From assembly GCA_964580455.1 (NCBI GenBank), contig CAZOKO010000051.1, positions 1 to 18,690 on the forward strand: a stretch of 18,690 bases of DNA, written 5' to 3'. A model generated the notes under the pieces. It had not been told where the DNA came from and ran no database searches. It saw only the letters and a list, made by a program, of their open reading frames with translations. This stretch comes from CAZOKO01 sp964580455. Its GTDB lineage: Bacteria > Desulfobacterota > WTBG01. The position numbers and the translations under genes are program-made. This document shows, one piece after another, positions 6,812-14,047 of the stretch; positions within the stretch are counted from its first letter, which is position 1, and each line of letters begins with the position of its first letter.

Positions 6812-8380
6812 TTACTTCCTCAAATATTCTATTTCAGCAGGCAATTCAATATTATTCCCATTGTTATCCTCGCCATAGTTTGATCTTGCCAGAACTTCGA
6901 TATCCTTAAGCACTCTTTGGTCTCCTGTAAATGTGGCCTTAATATCAAGTTTTATATCAATTTTCCCAGCCGCCTTGATACGTTTTATCTCTTCGGCAGC
7001 AAGTGGTTTTACTTCTTCTGGCCTGATAGAATCTTCTTCAACCGTACAGGTTAAATCATCCAGGGTTAAATCGTCATAGGCAGAGATTTTACCCTCTTTT
7101 ATCAATCGATTCAATTCCCCCAGAATGATAGGTTTTACCTCTTTGCAACTTATTTTGCCTTTTTCTTCACAGGGTTTAATCTCATTTTTAATTAGCTGTC
7201 TTTTCTTTGCACTTATCTTCTCGTTTGCCCTGAAGATGTCCAGAGCACTACCAGCATCATATGTTTCATCATCGATCTGCATCTTAACATTAGAGCCGTA
7301 ATGTTTGACTATTTTCATTAATAATGTAGCTGGTCTGACATGAAATCCCATGTAGCTGGGAATACTCACCTCTATCGATTCGACAACTACGTAGTGTTTC
7401 AGAAAATCCTTCGCTAAATCGGCACCTTTTTCTAAATAGCTATAACAGTGAAAGAGACAATAGTTGGCAATACAGTCCAGAATCTTATTTTTATCGATAA
7501 TTCTTTCGATTTTCTCTCTCACTCTCTCATGTCTTATTTCACTTTCGTGTCTTTCATAGAAATGGGTCAGTGCCGTTGCAATTTCGGCAAGGTGTAAAGC
7601 GACTGAAATGCAGCCTCTCATGCTGTTTAGTGTGATGTTCTCAGCTTCTATTTTGGTATTTTTGATGTAGGTATCATATACAGATTGGAGGTTGTGGATA
7701 CTTAATTCAAATCCCCGCAATTTTTCTTCACTGATGTGTTCTGGAATCAATCTTTCTATCTCTTCAAAACTGTATTCCAGATCAAATCTGAGATCTTCAT
7801 AATCCTTCAGAATGTTTAAATAATCAGAGGCAATTTTCACCACATTTTCTTCTTCTCTACTGGAGAAATCTTCATCTACGTTATGGGGCAGCATTTTATT
7901 TGAGGCAACGTCCAGATAATCATTTTCTCTAAGTTTTTCCTCGGAAAATTCCAAACCCAGTCGCAGTGCTTCATCCGCAATAGATCTAAAAACTGACTTG
8001 ATAGCATCGTTGAAAAAGTTCCGCATCATTGTTGTTTGTTCGGAGAATTTTTTCTTCTCTTCATCTTTCAGTTCATAGAAGGCATATCGGTTCTGGATGT
8101 GTTTAAGCATATATGCAGAGAATCCCATATATCTGATAGTGGCGATGAGTTCTCTAAAATAAATCCAGGTCATATTGTTTTTTGCCCCATAATCATCTAG
8201 AAAATCTTCCAGGAGCCTTGATTGAGTAGTTATATTCCCGTAAAATCTTTTGGTATATAAATAATCTTTGTCCCCTTTCTCCTTAAGATAAGTACAAATC
8301 TTTAATATACCACTAGTCTGTGTCTGAAACAGTTCCAGAAATTCTTCTTCAGAAATAATCTCTTTTAATGGTGTTGGCAT
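6812..8380 (-). CDS. Large protein with C-terminal HPr-like domain interrupted by a helical insertion
   Basis: A 522-residue soluble protein. Residues 1-325 are mainly charged and probably helical, and match no family I recognise. From about 331 an HPr (PTS phosphocarrier) fold begins: IEVSIPSYMGFHVRPATLL, with His347 in the GFHVRPA phosphorylation-site context, and YDAGSALDIF (374-383). The fold is then interrupted by about 75 residues (396-475) containing near-repeats EVKPIILGELNRLIKEGKIS (414-433) and EVKPLAAEEIKRIKAAGKID (456-475). It appears to resume with KLDIKATFTGDQRVL. No other PTS genes are nearby, so a regulatory phospho-relay rather than sugar transport is likely; this is inference. 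The ATG at 8380 has GAGGT five bases upstream. Confidence is high that the gene is real and moderate for the HPr call. Confidence 0.75.
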   Translation of the reverse strand: MPTPLKEIISEEEFLELFQTQTSGILKICTYLKEKGDKDYLYTKRFYGNITTQSRLLEDFLDDYGAKNNMTWIYFRELIATIRYMGFSAYMLKHIQNRYAFYELKDEEKKKFSEQTTMMRNFFNDAIKSVFRSIADEALRLGLEFSEEKLRENDYLDVASNKMLPHNVDEDFSSREEENVVKIASDYLNILKDYEDLRFDLEYSFEEIERLIPEHISEEKLRGFELSIHNLQSVYDTYIKNTKIEAENITLNSMRGCISVALHLAEIATALTHFYERHESEIRHERVREKIERIIDKNKILDCIANYCLFHCYSYLEKGADLAKDFLKHYVVVESIEVSIPSYMGFHVRPATLLMKIVKHYGSNVKMQIDDETYDAGSALDIFRANEKISAKKRQLIKNEIKPCEEKGKISCKEVKPIILGELNRLIKEGKISAYDDLTLDDLTCTVEEDSIRPEEVKPLAAEEIKRIKAAGKIDIKLDIKATFTGDQRVLKDIEVLARSNYGEDNNGNNIELPAEIEYLRK

Positions 8381-8438
8381 GTTCTACCTCATGAAATGCT
8401 CAAAACGTTAAATTATTTCCATTATCCCCTCTTGAAAA

Positions 8439-8534
8439 ATGCAACTATATCTCCCCTCCCTTTTGAAAAAAGGAACACCGCCCTCCCCCGTTGAAAAAGG
8501 GGGGCTAGGGGGGATTTAAAGAAAGAAGTTGCAT
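8439..8534. repeat. C/G-tract dispersed repeat within the predicted leader of the HPr-domain gene
   Basis: Outer arms ATGCAACT (8439-8446) and AGTTGCAT (8527-8534) are perfect complements. They enclose a C-tract/G-tract unit (near 8482-8515: CCCCCGTTGAAAAAGGGGGG then CTAGGGGGGATTTAAA) that can form a CCCCC/GGGGG hairpin. The same core appears as a longer palindrome at 10379-10460. The element lies between the candidate promoter (8547-8574) and the start codon at 8380, so it would be transcribed in the leader. Confidence 0.6.
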
Positions 8535-8546
8535 AAAACTATTATC

Positions 8547-8574
8547 ATTATATCAAGTATTCATTTTAAATCAA
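8547..8574 (-). promoter_or_regulatory. Candidate sigma70-type promoter for the HPr-domain gene
   Basis: On the minus strand TTGATT (8574-8569) precedes a perfect TATAAT (8552-8547) with a 16-base spacer. Transcription would start near 8540, giving a leader of about 160 bases that includes the C/G-tract repeat. The rest of this 442-base gap (about 8575-8720) shows a TTAAGG/CCTTAA hairpin near 8600 and nothing coding. Confidence 0.5.
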
Positions 8575-8720
8575 TTACAAAACCGGGAACTTTTTTTAAG
8601 GTTCAAAATCCTTAAGACAGCGATAAGAGATAGGCTAGGCAGAATTTCCTGGTGTGATCCTGGAAGATCTCCTAAATATGTTTTTGAATAATGACGCAGG
8701 CAAATAGGCAACTTATTTTT

Positions 8721-8844
8721 GGGGACACAGATGAACGCAGATTACCAAGATTTTAAACTACGAAGGACACGAAGAAACTCTAAGGGAAATTTATCTGAGT
8801 ATTTCTGCGAAAATCTGCGTCCTCATTCGAGCATCTTTGTCCCC
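8721..8844. repeat. Palindromic GGGGACA/ACGCAGAT repeat overlapping the 3' end of the transporter gene
   Basis: Left arm 8721-8754 (GGGGACACAGATG, AACGCAGATTACCAAGATTTT) and the reverse complement of right arm 8809-8844 (GGGGACAAAGATG, ten extra bases, GACGCAGATTTT) are matching copies, giving a large imperfect palindrome. A CACGAAG-type unit (8757-8778) sits in the middle. The right arm covers the last six codons and the stop of the transporter gene (8823-8844). A related half-copy is at 13009-13030 (18 of 22 positions to 8723-8744). Confidence 0.65.
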
Positions 8845-10280
8845 ATCCAGCGGTTGAGCAGCAGTAAAACAGCAATCACAATTCCCCATTGGAGGATGCA
8901 GGTTCCTATGCTGGTTGTGTGAAATGGATTCCACCATCCTTGAGGGTCAAAAACCGTGGCTGATTGCCAGAGCCACCAGCCGAGGACACAGATAAATTCT
9001 ATGGGAATTATTAATACAACTACATAGTCAAACCATCTTCCCAGATTGAAAATGTTCCCCTCACTGTTGATCAATTCTCTTCTGAATCGTGTTGTTCCGA
9101 ATTTAATTACAGCGTAAGTAAAAAAGATTCCATTAACTAATAGTCCAAGTCCCCAAGTCCAATCCTGGTTGTTAAAGAACTCCATCTTGATAGCTGAAGG
9201 AATACCGAAAATAAATCCTATGAGCCCTACCAGTAAAACAGATTTCTTTCTTCCTACCCCTGCATCCATAAAAATCCTTACGACAAGTTCTAACATTGCA
9301 ATTAAGGATGAAAAGGCAGCGAAACACAGGGTGAGGAAGAAGAGCGGCAGAAGTATATTCCCTCCCGCTATTTTTTCAAATAGTTGAGGAATCCAGATAA
9401 AAGTGAGGCCTGTATTGCCTGAAGCCATTACCTTCATCGCCTGTTCGTGTGGAAGAAGGATGAATACGATAGGAATAATAGAAAGTGCTGCCAGAATTGA
9501 TGCAATGCTGTCTCCTACACCGGTAAGGAGAGAATTTAAAACAATATCCTCTTTCCTTTTCATGTATACAGCGTAAGTGAGAATAAGTCCCCAGCCTGCA
9601 CCGGTAGACCAGGCAGACTGGGATAAGGCTTCTAACCAGATTCTATAATTTAATAAATCTTTTAAGTGAGGGATGAAGAGGAATTTCAATCCCTCCTGGC
9701 TTCCAGGCAAACAAAGGGCTTTAACAGCAGCAAAGAGCATGATTAGAAAGAGAGAAGGGATGAGTAAGTAGTTGGCTTTTTCAATTCCTCCTGCTATTCC
9801 CCTGTAAGTAACAGCAGCAGCAATTAACATGCAGAGAAAATGAAAAAAGATTGGCTGATAGCATGATCCAATAAAACTGTTCCAGTAATACTCATGGTTG
9901 ATGGAGTATAAGCTGCCACTTATCGCAGCAAGCAGATATTTGAGACACCATCCCATGACTACTGAATAGTAGAACATGATAGCCATACTACAAAAACCTA
10001 CAAAGGCTCCCATCCAGAGATATCTCTTGCCAATCAGTTTTCCAAACGCACCTGCTGTTCCTTTGCGCGTCCTCTTTCCGATGCTGAATTCAATGATGAT
10101 TAAAGGGATAGACCAAGTGAAGATAAAGATGATCCAGGGAATGAGAAAAGATCCTCCCCCGTTTTGAGCAATGATCCTTGGGAACCTCCATATATTACCG
10201 GTACCGACAGCAATCCCAATGACAGATAATATCAGTGCAAAACGGGATGTAAAATATTCGGACTTTTTATTTTCTTGCAT
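8823..10280 (-). CDS. Sodium-dependent transporter of the neurotransmitter:sodium symporter (SNF) family
   Basis: A 485-residue inner-membrane symporter with about 11-12 transmembrane helices. The first helix carries the family signature VIGIAVGTGNIWRFP (20-34), whose unwound region builds the Na+ and substrate sites, followed by NGGGSFLIPW (40-49). LeuT-type bacterial relatives move amino acids with Na+; the exact substrate cannot be read from sequence. The length is typical, and no frameshift or missing core helix is evident. The ATG at 10278-10280 has a poor Shine-Dalgarno region. The last residues GTKMLE are encoded inside a dispersed repeat arm, so the extreme C-terminus may not be ancestral. 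It is monocistronic, divergent from the sagB operon and in the same direction as the HPr-domain gene. Confidence 0.9.
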   Translation of the reverse strand: MQENKKSEYFTSRFALILSVIGIAVGTGNIWRFPRIIAQNGGGSFLIPWIIFIFTWSIPLIIIEFSIGKRTRKGTAGAFGKLIGKRYLWMGAFVGFCSMAIMFYYSVVMGWCLKYLLAAISGSLYSINHEYYWNSFIGSCYQPIFFHFLCMLIAAAVTYRGIAGGIEKANYLLIPSLFLIMLFAAVKALCLPGSQEGLKFLFIPHLKDLLNYRIWLEALSQSAWSTGAGWGLILTYAVYMKRKEDIVLNSLLTGVGDSIASILAALSIIPIVFILLPHEQAMKVMASGNTGLTFIWIPQLFEKIAGGNILLPLFFLTLCFAAFSSLIAMLELVVRIFMDAGVGRKKSVLLVGLIGFIFGIPSAIKMEFFNNQDWTWGLGLLVNGIFFTYAVIKFGTTRFRRELINSEGNIFNLGRWFDYVVVLIIPIEFICVLGWWLWQSATVFDPQGWWNPFHTTSIGTCILQWGIVIAVLLLLNRWMGTKMLE

Positions 10281-10317
10281 CGTCTTTTGCTTACCGCTTA
10301 AATTAGAATTATTCGAC

Positions 10318-10346
10318 TATCTAACATAGCGTAATAGTATCGTCAA
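10318..10346 (-). promoter_or_regulatory. Weak candidate promoter for the SNF transporter gene
   Basis: On the minus strand TTGACG (10346-10341, five of six) is followed after 17 bases by TAGATA (10323-10318, three of six). Position and spacing fit, but the -10 box is poor. Confidence 0.3.
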
Positions 10347-10378
10347 TTGAATAAGCGCTTTTGCTTAATTCTAGAAAG

Positions 10379-10460
10379 TCCCCCTTTAGCAAAGGAGGAT
10401 TTAAGGGGATTTCTTTCAGCTTTCAAATCCCCCCTGGCCCCCCTTTGCTAAAGGGGGGAA
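10379..10460. repeat. Long palindromic C/G-tract dispersed repeat
   Basis: The left half (TCCCCCTTTAGCAAAGGAGG, ATTTAAGGGGATTTC) is complementary to the right half (AAATCCCCCCTGG, CCCCCCTTTGCTAAAGGGGG), forming an imperfect hairpin of about 80 bases. Each half also has a smaller CCCCTTT/AAAGGGG hairpin. The unit shares its core with the element at 8439-8534. It lies in the 422-base gap between divergent genes, together with promoters for both. A 63-codon open frame (10361-10552) over it encodes the SPFSKGGFKGI/PPGPPLLKGG peptide characteristic of such repeats and is not a gene. Confidence 0.7.
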
Positions 10461-10535
10461 ATAAATTATCCCTGAACCCTATCCTTCTATTCAATATCCA
10501 GTATCTTGTCTGCCTGAAGGGCGTTTCCTTTGCTG

Positions 10536-10564
10536 TTGACATAGATTTTTAAAAATTATACATT
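10536..10564 (+). promoter_or_regulatory. Candidate sigma70-type promoter for the sagB-DUF4405-amrB operon
   Basis: A perfect TTGACA (10536-10541) is followed after 17 bases by TACATT (10559-10564, four of six). The leader to the ATG at 10703 would be about 130 bases and includes a direct repeat of AATTTAGGAATT (10582-10593 and 10598-10609). Confidence 0.5.
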
Positions 10565-10581
10565 GCTTTGTGGGTAATAAT

Positions 10582-10609
10582 AATTTAGGAATTGGGGAAT
10601 TTAGGAATT
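10582..10609. repeat. 12-bp direct repeat in the sagB leader
   Basis: AATTTAGGAATT occurs at 10582-10593 and 10598-10609, a 16-base period (about 1.5 helical turns). It could be an operator downstream of the candidate promoter or part of another dispersed repeat type; the sequence does not decide. Confidence 0.4.
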
Positions 10610-10702
10610 AAAAACCCCTGAATCCATGAGTTCCAGAATTGGCAAAATACGTGTAGTTTTCCTAAAAAATAACGTTCCTTGAACACAGGAAAGGGGGTGG
10701 TT

Positions 10703-11515
10703 ATGAAAAAACATAAGACATTTTTTTTCGTCATACTTCTTGCATCTCTTTTTTTGTTATCTTCATATTCGCTCGATGCTTCGAAAACCAGTTCTTCATC
10801 TTCCATTGGTCAATCCTTCCATCAAAAAACCAAACACACACTCCTCAATGTTTTGGGATCTGTTCTTAAGTGGGAATCTCAGCCTTCTCTGTACAAGAAA
10901 TATCCTAAAGCTAAAAAGATCAAACTGCCTAAGCCAGCTTATGAAGGACTCTCTTTAGAAGAAGCACTGCGCACCAGGAGATCTATCAGAGACTACACTG
11001 ATAAATATCTATCGCTTAATGCTTTTTCCAAGCTCCTCTTTGCTGCTCAGGGAGTAACCGGTCAGGATGGAAATCTGATGCTTCGCACTGCTCCCTCAGC
11101 AGGTGCACTGTATCCTATCGAGATTTATGTTGTTGTTAATAACATAGCAGGGCTTGAAAAAGGTATCTATCATTACACAGTTCCTGACCATGGTTTGGAA
11201 TTGATGCAAAAGGGGAATTTTCGCAGGAAGATAATCAGATGTGCGCTTGATCAGGAGATGGCAGGAGAGTCTGACGTTACATTTGTGCTGACTGCTATTT
11301 TCCAGAGAGTTACCTGGAAATATGAGGAACGTGGTTATCGTTATGTTTATATAGAAGCTGGACATATCGGACAAAACATTGCTCTGCAGGCTGCCTCTTT
11401 GGGTTTGGGTGCCGTGGGTATCGGTGCTTTTTACGATGATGATGTCAATAAGCTGATTGGTATTGATGGTAAATCAGAAGCAGCTCTTTACCTCTATGCG
11501 GTAGGAACCCTGTGA
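10703..11515 (+). CDS. Exported SagB/ThcOx-type nitroreductase-fold oxidoreductase
   Basis: A 270-residue flavin-dependent oxidoreductase of the nitroreductase superfamily, SagB/ThcOx branch. I chose the ATG at 10703 because AGGAAAGGGGGTGG lies just upstream; a TTG at 10679 would add eight residues without a better ribosome binding site. Residues 4-22 are a strong hydrophobic Sec signal, with no lipobox Cys. FMN-site motifs are TRRSIRDYTD (91-100), the branch hallmark APSAGALYP (130-138), IEAGHIGQNIALQAASLGLG (217-236), and the terminal LYAVG. Relatives oxidise azolines in RiPP maturation, but no cyclodehydratase (YcaO), E1-like protein or precursor peptide is seen here. The next gene starts within the stop codon of this one, so the two are translationally coupled. 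Family and export signal are well supported; the substrate is unknown. Confidence 0.85.
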   Translation: MKKHKTFFFVILLASLFLLSSYSLDASKTSSSSSIGQSFHQKTKHTLLNVLGSVLKWESQPSLYKKYPKAKKIKLPKPAYEGLSLEEALRTRRSIRDYTDKYLSLNAFSKLLFAAQGVTGQDGNLMLRTAPSAGALYPIEIYVVVNNIAGLEKGIYHYTVPDHGLELMQKGNFRRKIIRCALDQEMAGESDVTFVLTAIFQRVTWKYEERGYRYVYIEAGHIGQNIALQAASLGLGAVGIGAFYDDDVNKLIGIDGKSEAALYLYAVGTL

Positions 11516-11727
11516 AGAAGCCAGATATCAGTTTCATTGTATGTTTTCTCCTTATTTTAGCTTTGGCTGTTACAGGAATAAGTGGATTTATTCAAGTCAA
11601 GCTTGATCTGCATCGAACCACTATTCATAAATTCAGCGCTTATTCTACTCTTTCTCTTTCTTTAGTTCATATTCTGATTAATTTTAGAAAGTTTATAAAC
11701 TATGCAAAGAAAGCGTTTAGAAAATAA
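11512..11727 (+). CDS. Small DUF4405-like membrane protein with paired histidines
   Basis: A 71-residue protein with a GTG start that overlaps the sagB stop by four bases (GTGA). AGGAA lies four to five bases upstream. Two transmembrane helices are predicted, about residues 7-28 and 41-58, ending in a basic tail (NYAKKAFRK). His34, His39 and His53 are present. His39 and His53 sit 14 apart on the second helix, the spacing seen for haem ligands in b-type cytochromes, and DUF4405 has been noted as cytochrome-b-like. I infer a haem-binding or quinone-linked membrane partner for the exported SagB-type enzyme. The pairing rests on tight coupling and fold resemblance only. The family name is recalled from pattern and could be wrong for so short a protein. 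Confidence 0.7.
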   Translation: MKKPDISFIVCFLLILALAVTGISGFIQVKLDLHRTTIHKFSAYSTLSLSLVHILINFRKFINYAKKAFRK

Positions 11728-11761
11728 ACCTTGATTTTGATAATATTGGAGCATTGCTAAG

Positions 11762-12988
11762 ATGGAATATCCTAAGCTGAGAAATATTGATATCTTTCCT
11801 CTGGAAACTTCTGGTCAGAAAGTTGTTGGCCTGAGAGACCCCTCGAATTTGAGTGATAAAATAGTTGTCGTTTCCCATCCTGTCTTTTTCGTTGTCACCC
11901 TTTTTAATGGGAAGCGTTCTCTTTTAGATATCAAAGCAGAATATATGAGAAAATATGGAGAGATGATTTTTACTGAACGCCTGGAAGAAATTGTTAAGTA
12001 TCTCGATGATAATTATCTCCTGGAAAGTGAACGGTATGAGGCCTATCGTAAGGGGATAGAGGAGGAATTCAAAAAAGCCGATCTTCGTCCTGCAGTATTT
12101 GCAGGGAAAAGCTACGAGTCTGATTCTCAAAAGCTGATGCAACAGATAGAGGGATTTTTTACTTCTCCTCAGGGTCCGGGGAAACCCGTTCCAGGCCAGA
12201 AGGAAAAACCTGTCAAAGGAATCATCGCACCCCATATCGATTTTCAAAGAGGTGGTTCCTGCTATGCCTGGGCTTATAAGGAATTGGCAGAATCCCCTGC
12301 TCCAGATCTTTTTATCATTCTGGGAACAGTACATCCACCAACACAAAACCCTTTTGTTCTGACCAGGAAAAATTTTGAAACCTCCCTTGGAATGGTTTAT
12401 ACAGAAAGAGATATTATTGAATCATTGGAAAGGAAGGTGAAATTCAATCTGTTTCAGGATGAAATCGTCCATAGAATAGAGCATACTATAGAATTTCAAC
12501 TGATATTCTTAAACTATCTCTATCAGGGCAGGAAACCTTTCAAAATTGTGCCCATCCTTTGTGGTTCGTTCAACGATGTGATTACTCAGGACATTACTTC
12601 CCAGCAGAAGCCATATCTGTCAGATTTCATCGATGGTTTAAGAGAGACAGTGGCAGAGTGTGGATATAAAACCTGTTTTATTGCCAGTGCTGATCTGGCC
12701 CACGTCGGCATACGTTTTGGTGATCCCTCTCCTCCTTCACAAGCTTCTCTTCAATATATAGAAAGTGAAGATCGAAAAATGCTTGCCTGTGTGGAGAGCA
12801 TGGATGCCGATGGGTTCTGTCAATTTATTCAGAGGGAAAGGGACAGAAGGAAAATCTGTGGTCTTCCACCCATTTACACCATGCTTAGAGCAATGGATGC
12901 CAGTGAGGGAAAACTGCTTGACTACCAGCAGTCTCTGGAGCCCGACGGAAGTTCAGTAGTAACCTTTGCAAGTATGGTTTTGAGTTGA
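11762..12988 (+). CDS. amrB: AmmeMemoRadiSam system protein B (Memo family) with PqqD-like N-terminal region
   Basis: A 408-residue protein, longer than the roughly 270-300-residue Memo core. The core starts near 152 with GIIAPHIDF (His158) and continues with LGTVHPP (His191), HRIEHTIEFQL (His241), SADLAHVG (Asp311, His314) and KICGLPPIYTML (Cys366). These correspond to the metal/active-site residues known in human MEMO1 (His49, His81, His192, Cys244), so the site looks intact. Residues about 35-90 (VSHPVFFVVTLFNGKRSLLDI, then a helix ending KYLDDNYLLES) have the spacing of a PqqD/RRE-type winged-helix domain. This is fold-level inference. The ATG at 11762 follows TGGAG with a 10-base spacer, 34 bases after the DUF4405 gene. 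It likely shares the sagB transcript. AmrA (AMMECR1) is absent from the window. Confidence 0.85.
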   Translation: MEYPKLRNIDIFPLETSGQKVVGLRDPSNLSDKIVVVSHPVFFVVTLFNGKRSLLDIKAEYMRKYGEMIFTERLEEIVKYLDDNYLLESERYEAYRKGIEEEFKKADLRPAVFAGKSYESDSQKLMQQIEGFFTSPQGPGKPVPGQKEKPVKGIIAPHIDFQRGGSCYAWAYKELAESPAPDLFIILGTVHPPTQNPFVLTRKNFETSLGMVYTERDIIESLERKVKFNLFQDEIVHRIEHTIEFQLIFLNYLYQGRKPFKIVPILCGSFNDVITQDITSQQKPYLSDFIDGLRETVAECGYKTCFIASADLAHVGIRFGDPSPPSQASLQYIESEDRKMLACVESMDADGFCQFIQRERDRRKICGLPPIYTMLRAMDASEGKLLDYQQSLEPDGSSVVTFASMVLS

Positions 12989-13008
12989 ATTTTAATAAAT
13001 TACCTTTT

Positions 13009-13030
13009 GGACACGGGTGAACACAGATTA
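13009..13030. repeat. Half-copy of the GGACAC/CAGATTA dispersed repeat
   Basis: GGACACGGGTGAACACAGAT followed by TA matches 8723-8744 at 18 of 22 positions. It lies 20 bases after the amrB stop in the 185-base gap between convergent genes; the rest of that gap shows nothing further. Confidence 0.45.
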
Positions 13031-13173
13031 TAAGGGTTTTGGGCCTCAGTATATTTCCGGCTCTGTGGATTGTTTGTATAGAATTCATTGAATGGCATTC
13101 TTTATAGAGTAATTAATGGGAAGGTTAGATAATTTCATTGTCTATTTACTTATTAGTCAGGAATTAAAGATGA

Positions 13174-13890
13174 TCAGAGGATGAGATATTTTTTAAACCA
13201 GTTAAGACTATAACTGATAGCTCTTTCACGCAGTTTAAGGTTGCTGAAGGTGTGGTCTGCACCTTTTACGATTTTTAACTTCCTGGGTTCTTTTGCTGAC
13301 TGATACAGACTCCTTGCGTGATCCAGGGGGACGGTCTCATCAGTGTCTCCGTGGATGAGCATGGTATTTCTTGCCATGGCAATAAACTTAGCAGCATCGT
13401 AGTTGTTTGCATCATGATAAAAGTCTTCCTTAAGCTGAGGTGAACCACTGGTAGCTATTGCTTTTCTTAAACCATCAAAACTGAAAGGTGTTGCCCAGGC
13501 AACAACAGCTTTTATCTTCCTGTCAGATGAAGCGACAAGCAAGGCGATATATCCGCCCATGCTGCTTCCCAGAAGACCAATGTTTTGAGTAGTTGAGGGA
13601 CTATGCAGTCTAATAAAAGAAAGAGCCGCATTAAGATCTTCTTTTCTACCCGTAATAGTAGTATCTTCTATTTTCCCATCGCTCTCACCACAGCCTCTGA
13701 AATCAAATCTTAAAACAGTCATCCCCTCTTCAGCAAATTGCTCTCCTATGGCAACAAACTTATCACTCCCCTTGTCACTAAAAAGACCATGGCAGGCAAT
13801 GACACAGTTTGAACCTGACTGATCGGGATAGTGGATAACTCCTGCCAGTTTACCTGCGGATGCAGAAAAATAGACTTTCTCTTGTTTCAT
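13174..13890 (-). CDS. Alpha/beta hydrolase (serine-hydrolase, dienelactone-hydrolase-like)
   Basis: A 238-residue soluble hydrolase from the ATG at 13890, which has AAGAAG just upstream. A TTG at 13926 would add 12 basic residues but has no visible ribosome binding site, so I prefer the shorter form. The catalytic triad is readable: nucleophile Ser110 in GSSMGG, Asp184 in HGDTDETVP, and His213 in GADHTFSN (numbered from the ATG). RFDFRGCGESDG (61-72) is the usual oxyanion-loop region of this family. No signal peptide or lid domain is obvious. The physiological ester or amide substrate cannot be predicted. It is convergent with amrB and separated by 121 bases from the DUF4340 gene upstream on the same strand, so it is probably transcribed separately. 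Confidence 0.85.
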   Translation of the reverse strand: MKQEKVYFSASAGKLAGVIHYPDQSGSNCVIACHGLFSDKGSDKFVAIGEQFAEEGMTVLRFDFRGCGESDGKIEDTTITGRKEDLNAALSFIRLHSPSTTQNIGLLGSSMGGYIALLVASSDRKIKAVVAWATPFSFDGLRKAIATSGSPQLKEDFYHDANNYDAAKFIAMARNTMLIHGDTDETVPLDHARSLYQSAKEPRKLKIVKGADHTFSNLKLRERAISYSLNWFKKYLIL

Positions 13891-14047
13891 TATCTTCTTG
13901 CTTGGTTGCTTAGGAATTTTTGCCAAGTGATCTGGTAAATACAGGATGGAATGTTATAAAAAATGATACTGGATGAGATACACACTGGATATATACCCTG
14001 GATTAAAAATAAAGCTCAGATTATAGATAGATATTTAAGGTGAGATT

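Noticed and set aside
8719..8922. 67-codon open frame on the plus strand
   Set aside because: It is made of the 8721-8844 repeat and antisense sequence of the SNF transporter gene.
10361..10552. 63-codon open frame with SPFSKGGFKGI and PPGPPLLKGG
   Set aside because: It is the translation of the C/G-tract palindrome and is considered non-coding. I also considered and rejected it as a RiPP precursor for the sagB operon.
10582..10702. Riboswitch in the sagB leader
   Set aside because: The leader is long, but I see no conserved riboswitch core; the 12-bp direct repeat is the only clear structure.
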